Notes: generated by a model from the letters alone, not told the origin. Shown: positions 8,244 through 17,023, counted from the first letter of the stretch. The stretch is 64,000 nucleotides of DNA from Rhodospirillaceae bacterium (GCA_018660465.1 JABJKH010000013.1:1-64000), one strand, 5' to 3'. Numbers and translations: made by a program.

Positions 8244-8857
8244 CTTCACTAAGATCATTTAAGCTAGGGGTCGTTTTCGCGATTGTTGCCTTTTCCGTAT
8301 CAGCGTGCGGCGGCAGCGTGACACCCCCGCCAAACTTTTTTGTATTATCGACGCCTGACGGATTAGTGGCTGAAAAACCAACGAAAAAAAGAAGCACCGA
8401 CATCTCCTTAGGTGTCGGCCCAATTGTTTTGCCACCCCATCTAGACCGACCCCAAATTGTCACAAAATCGACACGCCACAAAATCGACCTTGATGAATTT
8501 AATCAGTGGGCAGAACCGCTGAAAGATAACTTCACGCGGGTTCTGGCCGAAAATTTGTCGATCCTTTTGGGAACCGATCGGGTTGCCATTTATCCTTGGC
8601 GAAGCTCCATCCCCATCGGCTATCAAGTTTCAGCAGAGGTTGTTCGGTTCGACGGACAGCTTGGCGGTAACAGCACATTAATTGTTCGTTGGAATGTTTT
8701 TGGCAAAGGCGGCCGAGAAATTCTTTTCACCCGAAGATCGGTCTACACGGTGCGCTCGAATGGTAGATCGTTTGAGGCCATGGTGTCGGCGATGAGTGAC
8801 ACAATCGCCAAGTTCAGTCGAGAAATAGCGACGGCAACAGGCGCGTTGGCACCGTAG
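8240..8857 (+). CDS. pqiC: PqiC-type outer-membrane lipoprotein
   Basis: The 205-residue protein has a lipoprotein signal (lipobox SVSAC) and the PqiC/ABC-auxiliary fold markers: FFVLSTP after the signal, then LGVGPIVLPPHLDRPQIV and EFNQWAEPLKDNFTRVLAENL. PqiC forms an outer-membrane ring that docks on the PqiB tube. Overlap ATGA with pqiB completes a pqiA-pqiA-pqiB-pqiC operon. Length is somewhat longer than E. coli PqiC (187). Confidence 0.92.
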   Translation: MTSLRSFKLGVVFAIVAFSVSACGGSVTPPPNFFVLSTPDGLVAEKPTKKRSTDISLGVGPIVLPPHLDRPQIVTKSTRHKIDLDEFNQWAEPLKDNFTRVLAENLSILLGTDRVAIYPWRSSIPIGYQVSAEVVRFDGQLGGNSTLIVRWNVFGKGGREILFTRRSVYTVRSNGRSFEAMVSAMSDTIAKFSREIATATGALAP

Positions 8858-8892
8858 AACGCCCGTTCATCAATGACGGGGTGGAGAAAACA

Positions 8893-9330
8893 ATGAAAGT
8901 AATTGATCTGAACCATCGGGGAATTCGAACCACCAAATTGGAAGCCACACGGCATTTCTATGAGGATTTGCTTGGGCTGGAACAAGGACACCGTCCCAGC
9001 GCATTGCCATCAAAAGGATATTGGCTCTATGCGGGAGAGAAGCCAATTATCCATCTGGTCGAAGATTCGGATGGATCAATCGATGGAACCAACACCCCCA
9101 GGGAAGATTTAACCGATGCCGGAGGCCAAACCCATATGGCCTTAACTGTTGAGAAGGCCCGCGATGCCGTTGACCGTTTGATCGAAGCCGGCGTTCCTTA
9201 CTGGGATCGATTGTTTAAAAATCCGGTCATGTATCAAATTTTTGTTGAAGACCCCAACGGATTTTTGGTCGAATTGATCGACCGCAATCCGGGTGAGATC
9301 AACGGACCAATCTGCAAGATCGTTGAGTAA
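8893..9330 (+). CDS. VOC-family (glyoxalase/dioxygenase-like) protein
   Basis: A 145-residue vicinal-oxygen-chelate protein. The conserved layout is visible: DLNHRGIRT with the first metal-ligand His, HFYEDLLGLEQGHRP, a central KPIIHLVED with a second His, and the C-terminal MYQIFVEDPNGFLVELID, which supplies a Glu ligand. One complete unit has two beta-alpha-beta-beta-beta modules. The ATG at 8893 has GGGGTGGAG upstream; the in-frame GTG at 8881 is part of that ribosome-binding site. The substrate cannot be told from the sequence. It is 35 bases behind pqiC and may be read through from it. Confidence 0.85.
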   Translation: MKVIDLNHRGIRTTKLEATRHFYEDLLGLEQGHRPSALPSKGYWLYAGEKPIIHLVEDSDGSIDGTNTPREDLTDAGGQTHMALTVEKARDAVDRLIEAGVPYWDRLFKNPVMYQIFVEDPNGFLVELIDRNPGEINGPICKIVE

Positions 9331-9582
9331 AATTTTCTCGTAAATAATATTCGACCAAGAACACACCGCGTTCCGCCTTTAAAACCACCGAACCCTGACA
9401 GCCCCCCATTGCATACTGCCCCTTAGCAGTCATCGTCGGACGGTATTGACGGAGTCCGGGTGTAGCTATGAGCATTCATTTATTTTTGGTGATTCAATGC
9501 GTTCGTCCCGTTCTTCTTTCTTTGTTAATTTCTGCTAAAGTTGGCCGCACAATACATCGGGGCAACATTAGGCTACTTTACT

Positions 9583-11319
9583 ATGACAACACTGAAACGC
9601 CTTTGGCCATTTGTGTCGCCTTATACGGGCCGCATTGTGGTTGCCCTGGTTTCACTGCTGGTTGCGTCCGCTTCGCTGCTTGCCATTCCGAAGGCCGTTA
9701 GTTTTTTGATTGATCAGGCGTTTTCCCGGGGTGACGCAGCAGTGCTACATGGTGCTTTTCAGGTCACCTTGGTCCTCGTCTTGGTCTTCGCGGCTGCCTT
9801 GGCCACCCGCATTTACCTGATGAACTGGACCGGAGAGCGGGTGGTCGCCGACATACGAGCCGCTATTTATGGCAATCTGGTCAACCTGTCGCAGGCCTTT
9901 TTCGAGACCCGCCCGCTGGGTGATCTTTTTTCCAGGTTCACCACTGATTCCACCATATTGCTGGCGGCTCTGAGTACACTGGTGGTGATCGTGCTGCGCT
10001 CGGGCGTCCAGTTGACCGGGGCGATTGCCCTAATGTTCACTACCGACGCCAAATTAGCGGTCTGGGTTGTCTTGGTGGTTCCAGTGGTGGTAGCGATTAC
10101 CGTTATGCTCGGCAAGCGGGTGCGTAGGCTGTCGCGGGAGGCGCAAGACCACCAAGCCAATATCGGTGGCTTGTTCCAGGAATCGCTCGGCGCTTTGCAG
10201 ACTGTGCAAGCCTTCACTCGCGAAGACGAAGAAGCGAGCCGTCTGGATGTTCTGATTGAGCAGGGCTTTGGCGCAGTTCGCAAGCAGCTCAAGACCCGCG
10301 CCCAATTGACCTTTATCTCGGTCAGTCTGGTGCTGACGGCGGTCATGTTGGTGCTGTACGTTGGCGGCCTGCATGTGCTGAAGGGCGAAACCACCAGTGC
10401 TCAGTTGATCGAATTCGTTCTTTACGCGGTGTTCGCGGGAACATCGATGGCGGCATTGTCCGACGTGTACAGCGAGTACGTCAAGACAGTTGGAGCGACG
10501 GAAAGGATGTTCGAACTGCTCGATGAGCAGCCCGGCGTCTCCGCCCCAAAAAATCCCGTGCCGCTGCCTGACGGTGGCGGAGAAGTCACATTCGACGGCG
10601 TTACCTTCGCCTATCCGTCCAGGCCGGAAAGCACTGTTTTGAACGGCCTCACCCTACGTATCGAGCCCGGCGAAACCATCGCCTTGGTAGGACCTTCGGG
10701 GGCGGGCAAGACCACGCTGTTTCAGCTGTTGCTACGATTTTATGACCCGGATGGCGGCACGGTTTCGCTGGATGGAGCCGATGTGCGCAGCTTAGACCCC
10801 AGGGACCTGCGAGGCGCGGCAGCGTGGGTGTCCCAAGAGCAGGTGCTTTTCTCGGCCTCAATTGCCGACAACATCCGCTATGGGCACCCGGCAGCCTCCG
10901 ATGATGAGGTTATCACCGCCGCCACGGCGGCTCAAATCAGTGACTTCATTGAGAGTCTTCCCGAAAAATACGAAACGCCTCTGGGCGAAAAGGGTATGCA
11001 AATGTCAGGCGGCCAACGTCAACGCCTGGCGATCGCGCGAGCGATTCTAAGAGACCCAAGAGTGCTTTTGCTCGACGAAGCAACGTCGTTTCTTGATGCT
11101 GAAAACGAAGCCGCCATCGCCCAGGCTCTCGGCCCCCTGATGGAAAATCGGACAACGCTGATTATCGCTCACAGACTATCTACCGTCCTTTCAGCCGGGC
11201 GCATCGCGGTTGTCGAGAACGGGCGCATCGTTGCAGAAGGCAGGCATGAAATGCTGCTCAAGGACTGTCCCCTTTATGCCCGCCTCGCCGCTGGGCGGTT
11301 CGAAAAGGATAATAGTTGA
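9583..11319 (+). CDS. Half-size ABC exporter (MsbA/LmrA type), possible graspetide exporter
   Basis: A 578-residue fused permease-ATPase with an N-terminal six-helix domain (about 15-300) and a complete nucleotide-binding domain: Walker A GPSGAGKTT (370-378), Q-loop WVSQEQVLFS, signature MSGGQRQRLAIARA (474-487), Walker B VLLLDEATS (494-502) and switch His in IIAHRLST. Unlike the two large ABC-like proteins later in the window, every catalytic motif is intact except Leu to Met in the signature. There is no C39 leader-peptidase domain. The ATG at 9583 is chosen because the preceding 14 codons from a TTG are unlike the family. It precedes the peptide gene by 61 bases and the ATP-grasp gene beyond, suggesting peptide export, but a general lipid or drug exporter is possible. 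Confidence 0.92.
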   Translation: MTTLKRLWPFVSPYTGRIVVALVSLLVASASLLAIPKAVSFLIDQAFSRGDAAVLHGAFQVTLVLVLVFAAALATRIYLMNWTGERVVADIRAAIYGNLVNLSQAFFETRPLGDLFSRFTTDSTILLAALSTLVVIVLRSGVQLTGAIALMFTTDAKLAVWVVLVVPVVVAITVMLGKRVRRLSREAQDHQANIGGLFQESLGALQTVQAFTREDEEASRLDVLIEQGFGAVRKQLKTRAQLTFISVSLVLTAVMLVLYVGGLHVLKGETTSAQLIEFVLYAVFAGTSMAALSDVYSEYVKTVGATERMFELLDEQPGVSAPKNPVPLPDGGGEVTFDGVTFAYPSRPESTVLNGLTLRIEPGETIALVGPSGAGKTTLFQLLLRFYDPDGGTVSLDGADVRSLDPRDLRGAAAWVSQEQVLFSASIADNIRYGHPAASDDEVITAATAAQISDFIESLPEKYETPLGEKGMQMSGGQRQRLAIARAILRDPRVLLLDEATSFLDAENEAAIAQALGPLMENRTTLIIAHRLSTVLSAGRIAVVENGRIVAEGRHEMLLKDCPLYARLAAGRFEKDNS

Positions 11320-11380
11320 CTCAGGCCACCAGTTTGTTCCAGAATCCTGTTGTCCAAAACTACCTTCGGGGAGTCTAGAG

Positions 11381-11581
11381 ATGATCACCATAGCAGATTT
11401 AGCAAGACCGAAACGCGCCGTGACCAGGACGCAAGTGGCGTCTCATGCCGGGGCCTATGACCATGCAGACCTGAAACGTTGGGCTGGTAATGATACCGAG
11501 CTTATCAGGCTTAGCATGAAGAGTTCGACCGCTTTCGATGGGGAAGCAAAAAGTCGCGAGGGCGATCCCAGCCCGATGTAA
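11381..11581 (+). CDS. Candidate graspetide precursor peptide (66 residues)
   Basis: The small frame has a clear ribosome-binding site (GGGGAG about 8 bases upstream of the ATG at 11381) and lies between the ABC exporter and the ATP-grasp gene. The product begins MITIADLARPKRAVTRTQ, has a central charged helix-like part with a single Trp34, and ends STAFDGEAKSREGDPSPM. The C-terminus concentrates hydroxyl or amine donors (S48, S49, T50, K57, S58) and acid acceptors (D53, E55, E60, D62), which suits side-chain ester or amide crosslinking by an ATP-grasp ligase. The microviridin core TxKxPSD and leader PFFARFL are absent. Assignment rests on position, SD and composition, with no homologue recognised. 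Confidence 0.55.
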   Translation: MITIADLARPKRAVTRTQVASHAGAYDHADLKRWAGNDTELIRLSMKSSTAFDGEAKSREGDPSPM

Positions 11582-11686
11582 AAGACACACTCTCCCCGGC
11601 GTCTATTCCGCCATGGCGGCTAAGGCGCGGTGAAGGGCAGTTTTTACGTTTCGCAACATGCGGTGGTGCCGACGCGCGCCGGATTT

Positions 11687-12661
11687 ATGATGCTGTTTGT
11701 TCTAACCACGTCGTTCGACACGACCGTTGATCTCATTATACGGGACATGGGGACCGATGGCGTCTTTCGCTATAACTTCGACCTGTGGCGGGACTACAAA
11801 CTAAGCCTAACCCCAGGCGGCTTTCGCATCGAAGACCCCACTGGCCGCGTGATTGAGTCCCGGACTACGACCAAGTTCCTTTTGGGAAAGCCCTGGCGCT
11901 CCAAGGATATGTTTCCCGGCGAAGACGTCGGAGACGAAGATCGCTACTACGAGGAAGAAATGTGGTATGCGCTTCGGGAAATCGCAAACCTACTATGGGC
12001 GGACGGAAAAATTGTTCTCGTCGAACCACTTGTCGATGCGCGGGTTGGAAAGTTTGTGCAGTTGGACGCGGCCAGGGACATTTTTGATGTCCCTACCTTT
12101 CAATTCTCCGTCGGGGCACCGTTCGAAAAAGCCAAAGGGCGGGATTATGTCGCCAAAAGCCTGACATTTGAGACAATCGGTCCGGAGAGCGAGGGCGCCA
12201 CCCTGTTTACAACTAAGGTGGACACAGACCAGCTATCGCCCGGAGTGCCGTGGTTCGTTCAGGAATGCATCACGGCGGAGACCGATGTTACGGTACAAGT
12301 GGTTCGTGACGAGGCGTTTGCGTTCGAACTGGACCGAAGGCCCTTCATGGACAAAACCGTCGATTGGCGTGAGTTGGCGGCTGACGAGACCAGCGGAGAA
12401 TGGCAGCCCCATATTCTGCCCGAAGACACAGAGAAAAAAATCTTTGCTTTCATGGACAGGCTAGGACTGCACTTTGGCCGGCTGGATTTTCTTCTTGGCA
12501 AAGGGGTTTACTACTTTCTTGAGGTCAACCCCAGCGGTCAGTGGGGGTGGCTGGACGTTGAGGGGAAACACGGTTTGTTAAATAAAGTAATCAAGGAAAT
12601 CTCACCTGCCACACCGTGTACACCCATCCCCGCTTCTCCGGGACCTCGAGCAAAATTTTAA
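11687..12661 (+). CDS. MvdC/MvdD-like ATP-grasp peptide ligase (graspetide synthetase)
   Basis: The C-terminal motif FLEVNPSGQWGWLD (about 277-290) matches the near-invariant EVNPNGQW of microviridin-type ATP-grasp ligases, which form omega-ester or omega-amide links between Ser/Thr/Lys and Asp/Glu in precursor peptides. Other family segments are the N-terminal FVLTTSFDTTVDLI and FRYNFD, the ATP-binding DYVAKSLTF, the VQE stretch, and VDWREL. Metal ligands would be Asp267, Glu279 and Asn281. The start is uncertain: ATG at 11687 or 11690 fits the family N-terminus, while an in-frame GTG at 11630 has an AAGG and would add 19 unconserved residues. Length is about 324, typical. It lies 105 bases after the peptide gene. 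Confidence 0.85.
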   Translation: MMLFVLTTSFDTTVDLIIRDMGTDGVFRYNFDLWRDYKLSLTPGGFRIEDPTGRVIESRTTTKFLLGKPWRSKDMFPGEDVGDEDRYYEEEMWYALREIANLLWADGKIVLVEPLVDARVGKFVQLDAARDIFDVPTFQFSVGAPFEKAKGRDYVAKSLTFETIGPESEGATLFTTKVDTDQLSPGVPWFVQECITAETDVTVQVVRDEAFAFELDRRPFMDKTVDWRELAADETSGEWQPHILPEDTEKKIFAFMDRLGLHFGRLDFLLGKGVYYFLEVNPSGQWGWLDVEGKHGLLNKVIKEISPATPCTPIPASPGPRAKF

Positions 12662-12853
12662 GAACTTCAATCAGCTTTTACAGACTGCGCGTTTGCTTGA
12701 TTACCATGGGGTCAAAATAATTTCTGCTCAGAGTCAACATCGGAAATTTTACGCTGCCTCAAATATGCTCCGCTCTGCCCCCTGAAATTGGATGTTTCAA
12801 AGATTAATATCCGCTATCGACAGAAAAGCGATCAATTTTAGGATGCAGTAGCC

Positions 12854-13342
12854 CTATTGAGTTAAACCCAATCGTTTATGCCAATCCGCTATGCTTTCAT
12901 TTGGATACTCTTCAAAGGTCTGATCATTTTCAGCCAGCATCATCGGAACCCATGATGCCTTAGAACCCAACATCATATACCTATGTTCAGGTGGTTCTGG
13001 CAGTTCAGTATCAATAGCACCAGCTTGTGGATGCAGTAGATCGGGCCATGTTGAGTTCCAAGACCAAAGGTGAGAACCACAAATCTTACAAAAATGACGT
13101 TGGGAGAGGCTTTCCGTTACTTCGTTGGTGGTAGGATCCGTTTTCTTTGCACGATAAATAGACACGTGCTCTTTGCCTTGAACTTCCAATGTATCGGCAT
13201 CGCCGGACAGATTTATAGCGTACCCACCACTCCCGGCAGTTTTGCGACAGATGGAGCAGTAGCAGATGTTGAAGGGATATGGATGTCTAGAGTTCACAGA
13301 AAATTTTACGGACTGACAATGACAAGAACCTTCAAGTTTCAT
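12854..13342 (-). CDS. GFA-family (DUF636) zinc protein
   Basis: A 162-residue protein of the glutathione-dependent formaldehyde-activating enzyme (GFA/CENP-V) superfamily. The start GSCHCQSVKFSV gives the first CxC pair, NICYCSICRK gives the second set, and RHFCKICGSHLWSW gives the CxxC near the middle: the usual two zinc sites. Many such proteins have no demonstrated formaldehyde activity, so the enzyme name should not be taken literally. It stands alone, convergent with the ATP-grasp gene, with about 190 AT-rich bases between them in which I see no gene. Confidence 0.88.
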   Translation of the reverse strand: MKLEGSCHCQSVKFSVNSRHPYPFNICYCSICRKTAGSGGYAINLSGDADTLEVQGKEHVSIYRAKKTDPTTNEVTESLSQRHFCKICGSHLWSWNSTWPDLLHPQAGAIDTELPEPPEHRYMMLGSKASWVPMMLAENDQTFEEYPNESIADWHKRLGLTQ

Positions 13343-13425
13343 TTTATGTTCCTCAAATTACTGCCGGAGTAAGGAAGAACCCTGATTAGGGTACCCCTAA
13401 ATTTCTAGCTACTTAGAAACCGCCG

Positions 13426-14640
13426 CTAGTTCCCACCAATGAGCAACGGGTTCAGCTTCCTTTTATATCCGGCTAAGGTTTCGGCAATCCGGAACCCAAG
13501 TTGAAATTGGAACGAGATGTGCTTTTGTATGAGCGCATCGCGGACGTATTTCTCGATGGGCATGCCTGAAACAACGCCCATGCCGCCAAATAGTTCCATG
13601 CCTTGTTCTGTCAGCCGCTGCACGGCCTTGCCGGTGAATGTTGTCGCCATTATCTCGTAAGGCTGAGATTCGGCACTTCCGTCTTCGAAGGCTTCGGGAT
13701 GATCCTTTGCCCACGCCGCCGTCCAGATCAGCCGACGTGCAGCTTCTAAGTTCGTCGCCATATCAGAAAGATACAGGCCGACGGCTTGGTGTTGGATGAT
13801 CGGTTTGCCGCCAGAGACCCGTTCTTTTGTGTATTTAATTGTTTCCTCTAGGGCCGCGCGGCCAAGCCCCAAGGTAATTGCTGCAATCGTGATGAGGGTG
13901 CCCATGTCGGTGCGTCCTGGCGGCGGCGGCCCTAGAATGCGGCCCTTTGGCACCTTCACATCGCTAAAGAAAATTTCCGCATTGTCGCCGATGCGCCGAC
14001 CAATCTTCGAAATGGGATGGCGCACCAACCCCGGCGAATCGCCCTCGACTAGGAACGCACGGGTCCCCTCATCGGTGTCCGCCATGACGACGAGCAACTT
14101 GGAGAGATAGCCCATGGTCTGGAAGTTCTTAGCTCCATTGATGACCCAAGAACCATCCGGCTGTTCGACCGCCTTTGTCCGAAAGCGGACATCTGGTGGC
14201 GTCTCTGTATGGTAATCAAAGCCCAAGTCCGTGTCAGGTTCGTGAATGGCGACGGTGGTAAAATAGGTATCGTCCTCAAGAAATCTTGGCACAAAATAGT
14301 CCCGTTGTTCTTGCGTCATGCGGTATTCAAACCAGTCCCGCGCGCGCCGGGCGGTCAGCATATAGTAATACGCCGTGCCGGTGTCGGCGGCAGCCAATTC
14401 CTCGGCCACAAGGCAGGACGTCAGGTGGTCTGAGACTCCCGTGCCACCATTTTCTTCCGACAGTACAAAGGTCCGAAAGCCAAGCTGGGAGCCCTTTTTC
14501 AGGACATCCCACGGGATACGGTCTTCCCAGTTCGGTCGGCTTTCAAATTCCAGTGCGATGGGCTTAATCTCATTTTCAGCGAAATCCCGCGCCAATTGCT
14601 GAAACGCCCGCTGCTCATCGTTAAGTCGGATATCGAACAT
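13426..14640 (-). CDS. Acyl-CoA dehydrogenase-family flavoprotein with atypical active site
   Basis: A 404-residue flavoprotein of the acyl-CoA dehydrogenase superfamily, with N-terminal FDIRLNDEQRAFQQLARDFA, central INGAKNFQTMG, and C-terminal LFGGMGVVSGMPIEKYVRDA. The ATG at 14640 has GAGG nearby and fits the family start; the frame is open 12 codons earlier. In classical members YRDA is followed by the catalytic Glu in IYEGT. Here the stretch reads YVRDALIQKHISFQFQ, with no Glu at that point, and I see no clear isovaleryl-type Glu either. It may act on an unusual substrate or not be a dehydrogenase. Single gene, divergent from ybjN. Confidence 0.88.
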   Translation of the reverse strand: MFDIRLNDEQRAFQQLARDFAENEIKPIALEFESRPNWEDRIPWDVLKKGSQLGFRTFVLSEENGGTGVSDHLTSCLVAEELAAADTGTAYYYMLTARRARDWFEYRMTQEQRDYFVPRFLEDDTYFTTVAIHEPDTDLGFDYHTETPPDVRFRTKAVEQPDGSWVINGAKNFQTMGYLSKLLVVMADTDEGTRAFLVEGDSPGLVRHPISKIGRRIGDNAEIFFSDVKVPKGRILGPPPPGRTDMGTLITIAAITLGLGRAALEETIKYTKERVSGGKPIIQHQAVGLYLSDMATNLEAARRLIWTAAWAKDHPEAFEDGSAESQPYEIMATTFTGKAVQRLTEQGMELFGGMGVVSGMPIEKYVRDALIQKHISFQFQLGFRIAETLAGYKRKLNPLLIGGN

Positions 14641-14911
14641 AATCGCCTCACTTTTTGAATTAAGGGCCGAACGCACCCTGTGCCGCGTAAGACCCTTATC
14701 CTAGGCTGCCGCCTCTTTATCCACAACTTCATTACAAATCCCATGAAATCGGTTCTTGCGCCTGACTCCGGGTTTTATTAGTCTATACTTGGTATCCGTT
14801 GAGGGGGAAATCACCAGATATTGCGCGGCACACATTATGTGGTACGTGTAAAGCTTGGTAGGTCGAGCCTTCAGGGCCCAAATAGGGCGCCAATTAAAGG
14901 GAATTAGGCAC

Positions 14912-15415
14912 ATGGCAAACGTCGCTGTCTCACACGAATCCTTCGCCACCAATCCAATCGATGTGGTCGAACGCATGGTCGACGAGAACGAATGGTTTTC
15001 AGAACGCCGCAGCGATGGGGAGATGTCTGTTCAAGCCCCCGGGCAATGGTGCGATTACAGCCTTTATTTCGCCTGGAACCAAACCGCGAGCGCGATGCAT
15101 TTCACCTGCGCGTTTGAGGCCCGGGTTCCACCCGAAAAGCGCGCCACAATTTATGAGCTTCTGGCGCGCATTAACGAACGCATCTGGCTCGGCCACTTTG
15201 CGCTGTGTGATGATGAGGGCATGCCGATGTACAGGCACACCATGTTGTTGCGCGGGGTGGGCGGCTCAACCAGCGAACAAGTGCAAGACCTCTTGGAAGT
15301 CGCGTTGGAAGAATGCGAGCGCTTCTATCCCGCATTTCAACATGTGATCTGGGCTGGAAAGAACGCTGAAGACGCAATCGCTGCAGCCATACTGGACCCG
15401 GTCGGCGAGGCCTGA
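14912..15415 (+). CDS. YbjN domain-containing protein
   Basis: A 167-residue protein of the YbjN family (type III secretion chaperone-like fold), often found upstream of proC in alphaproteobacteria. Recognisable parts are NPIDVVERMVDENEWFSERR, the middle FTCAFEARVPPEKRATIYEL and WLGHFALCDDEGMPMYRHTM. The ATG at 14912 follows AAAGGGAATTAGG; the in-frame start at 14855 would add 19 unconserved residues. E. coli YbjN affects motility and stress responses when overproduced, but its biochemical role is unknown. Six bases separate it from proC, so they probably share a transcript. Confidence 0.85.
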   Translation: MANVAVSHESFATNPIDVVERMVDENEWFSERRSDGEMSVQAPGQWCDYSLYFAWNQTASAMHFTCAFEARVPPEKRATIYELLARINERIWLGHFALCDDEGMPMYRHTMLLRGVGGSTSEQVQDLLEVALEECERFYPAFQHVIWAGKNAEDAIAAAILDPVGEA

Positions 15416-15421
15416 TCAATT

Positions 15422-16237
15422 ATGTCGGCGTCGTTGTTGTTGGCCGGATGCGGCAAGATGGGCGGTGCCCTGCTGGCGGGCTGGCTCGAAGGTGAGTATG
15501 CCGCCAGCAACGTAACTGTCGTCGAACCCTTTGCTGAAACCGCCAGTGCTCTACGTAAACAACACGGTGTTTTTACTGTCGCCAAGCCTGATGCCCTGCC
15601 ATCCAGCGCATCACCCGATGTCATCGTCTTCGCCGTCAAGCCACAGATGATGGACGATGTCGCGCCTGGGTATGCGCGATTTGCCGAAAGCGATTGCGTT
15701 TATTTGTCCATCGCGGCAGGCAAGACCATCGATTATTTCGAATCGAAGCTTGGGACGAATGCCGCCATCGTTCGCAGCATGCCCAATACGCCGGCTGCGG
15801 TTGGTCGTGGCATGACGGTCGCATGTGGCAATGCAAATGTTTCGGACGCTCAAAGCACCCTGTGCCGAAAACTTCTGTCTGCCGTTGGCGAGGTGGCTTG
15901 GGTTGAGGATGAAGGTCTATTGGACCCTGTTACGGCGGTCTCTGGCAGCGGGCCTGCCTACATCTTTTTGCTCGCCGAATGCATGACGGAAGCCGGGATT
16001 GAAGCCGGCCTGCCGAAAGAGCTTGCTGAACAACTCGCTCGAACAACTGTCGCGGGGGCTGGCGAACTCCTCCGCCAATCACCTGAAGCCGCCGGAATTC
16101 TGCGTCAAAATGTCACCAGTCCCGGCGGCACGACGGCGGCTGCCTTGGATGTCTTGATGGCTGAAGATGGCATGCAGCAACTTTTTATCCGGGCTATTGA
16201 CGCCGCAACCAAACGGTCTCGCGAATTAGCCGGTTAA
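15422..16237 (+). CDS. proC: Pyrroline-5-carboxylate reductase
   Basis: ProC reduces 1-pyrroline-5-carboxylate to proline with NAD(P)H in the cytoplasm. The 271-residue protein has the Rossmann start LLAGCGKMGGALLAGW, the central RSMPNTPAAVGRGMT, and the ProC signature around SGSGPAYIFLLAECMTEAG with VTSPGGTTAAALDVL. Length and layout are normal. It lies in a ybjN-proC-TetR series; the regulator starts 102 bases later. Confidence 0.97.
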   Translation: MSASLLLAGCGKMGGALLAGWLEGEYAASNVTVVEPFAETASALRKQHGVFTVAKPDALPSSASPDVIVFAVKPQMMDDVAPGYARFAESDCVYLSIAAGKTIDYFESKLGTNAAIVRSMPNTPAAVGRGMTVACGNANVSDAQSTLCRKLLSAVGEVAWVEDEGLLDPVTAVSGSGPAYIFLLAECMTEAGIEAGLPKELAEQLARTTVAGAGELLRQSPEAAGILRQNVTSPGGTTAAALDVLMAEDGMQQLFIRAIDAATKRSRELAG

Positions 16238-16338
16238 TAAAACTGTTTGTCAGCGCTTCCTTTTAGCGCCATCCAGGACTATCTTTAAGCACACGCATCT
16301 CACCTCGTGTGGTCTTGTCAGTTGATCTGGGGGATAGC

Positions 16339-16926
16339 ATGGCTAAAAAGAAATCCAATCGCGAGAAAATTATTACGGCAGCATTGTCGCTGGCTGAAAG
16401 TGACGGCTGGGCTAAGCTGTCTATGGCTGACATCGCGACCAAAGCTCGATTAAAGCCGACTGAGGTCCTTACCGAATTTCACTCAAAGACGGGACTGTTG
16501 TGGGGGATACTAGAAAGTATTGATCAGGCCGTCCTGGCAGAAAAACGAAATGCTGACGAGCCTGCGCGTGACCGTTTGTTTGATGTTTTGATGAGCCGTT
16601 TCGATGCCCTGAATGCCCACAAGGATGCGATCAAGGCAATCGCACGTGAGTTACCGCGTGATCCATTGACGGGCCTGTTGTCAGCACCGCGGTTCATGAT
16701 GTCGATGGCATGGATGCTCGAAGCCGCAGGGATCTCGTCAGGGGGACTAAAAGGCCTGCTTCGAACCAAAGGTCTGGCGCTGGTTTATTTGAACGCCGCC
16801 CGGGTCTGGCTGCGGGATGATAGCCCCGATATGTCGAAAACGATGGCAGCCCTGGATAAGGGTCTGCGCCGCGCCGAACGGGTTGCCGGAATGTGCAAAT
16901 CTTCTCGTACGACGACCGCCGACTAA
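16339..16926 (+). CDS. TetR-type transcriptional regulator
   Basis: A 195-residue regulator with an N-terminal helix-turn-helix: NREKIITAALSLAESDGWAK, then LSMADIATKARLKPTEVLTE and FHSKTGLLWGILES. The C-terminal ligand domain is all-helical and not assignable. The ATG at 16339 has GGGGGAT upstream and is preferred over the in-frame GTG at 16309. It may regulate itself or the neighbouring proC or glycosyltransferase genes, with no direct evidence. Confidence 0.85.
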   Translation: MAKKKSNREKIITAALSLAESDGWAKLSMADIATKARLKPTEVLTEFHSKTGLLWGILESIDQAVLAEKRNADEPARDRLFDVLMSRFDALNAHKDAIKAIARELPRDPLTGLLSAPRFMMSMAWMLEAAGISSGGLKGLLRTKGLALVYLNAARVWLRDDSPDMSKTMAALDKGLRRAERVAGMCKSSRTTTAD

Positions 16927-17023
16927 ATAAAATTTGCACCACCATTAAAACTCCGGTTAAGGTACGGCAAAACCACAGGGATTCGCCAGGGGGCGTCTGG
17001 TTTATTCGGGGGAACGTCAGGAT

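Noticed and set aside
9468-9701. 77-codon plus-strand frame before the ABC exporter
   Set aside because: It overlaps the exporter's start in another frame and shows no family-like sequence; the exporter frame is certain.
11381-11581. Calling the peptide a microviridin
   Set aside because: Neither the TxKxPSD core nor the PFFARFL leader motif is present, so only the broader graspetide label is used.
11399-11590. Minus-strand 63-codon frame opposite the graspetide peptide gene
   Set aside because: No ribosome-binding site and no context; the plus-strand frame has a good SD and fits the cluster.
11630-11686. Earlier GTG start for the ATP-grasp gene
   Set aside because: It adds 19 residues before the typical N-terminal strand; kept only as an alternative because AAGG precedes it.
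16251-16270. AGCGCT...AGCGCC hairpin after proC
   Set aside because: Only a 5-bp stem and no T-tract after it; too weak for a terminator call.
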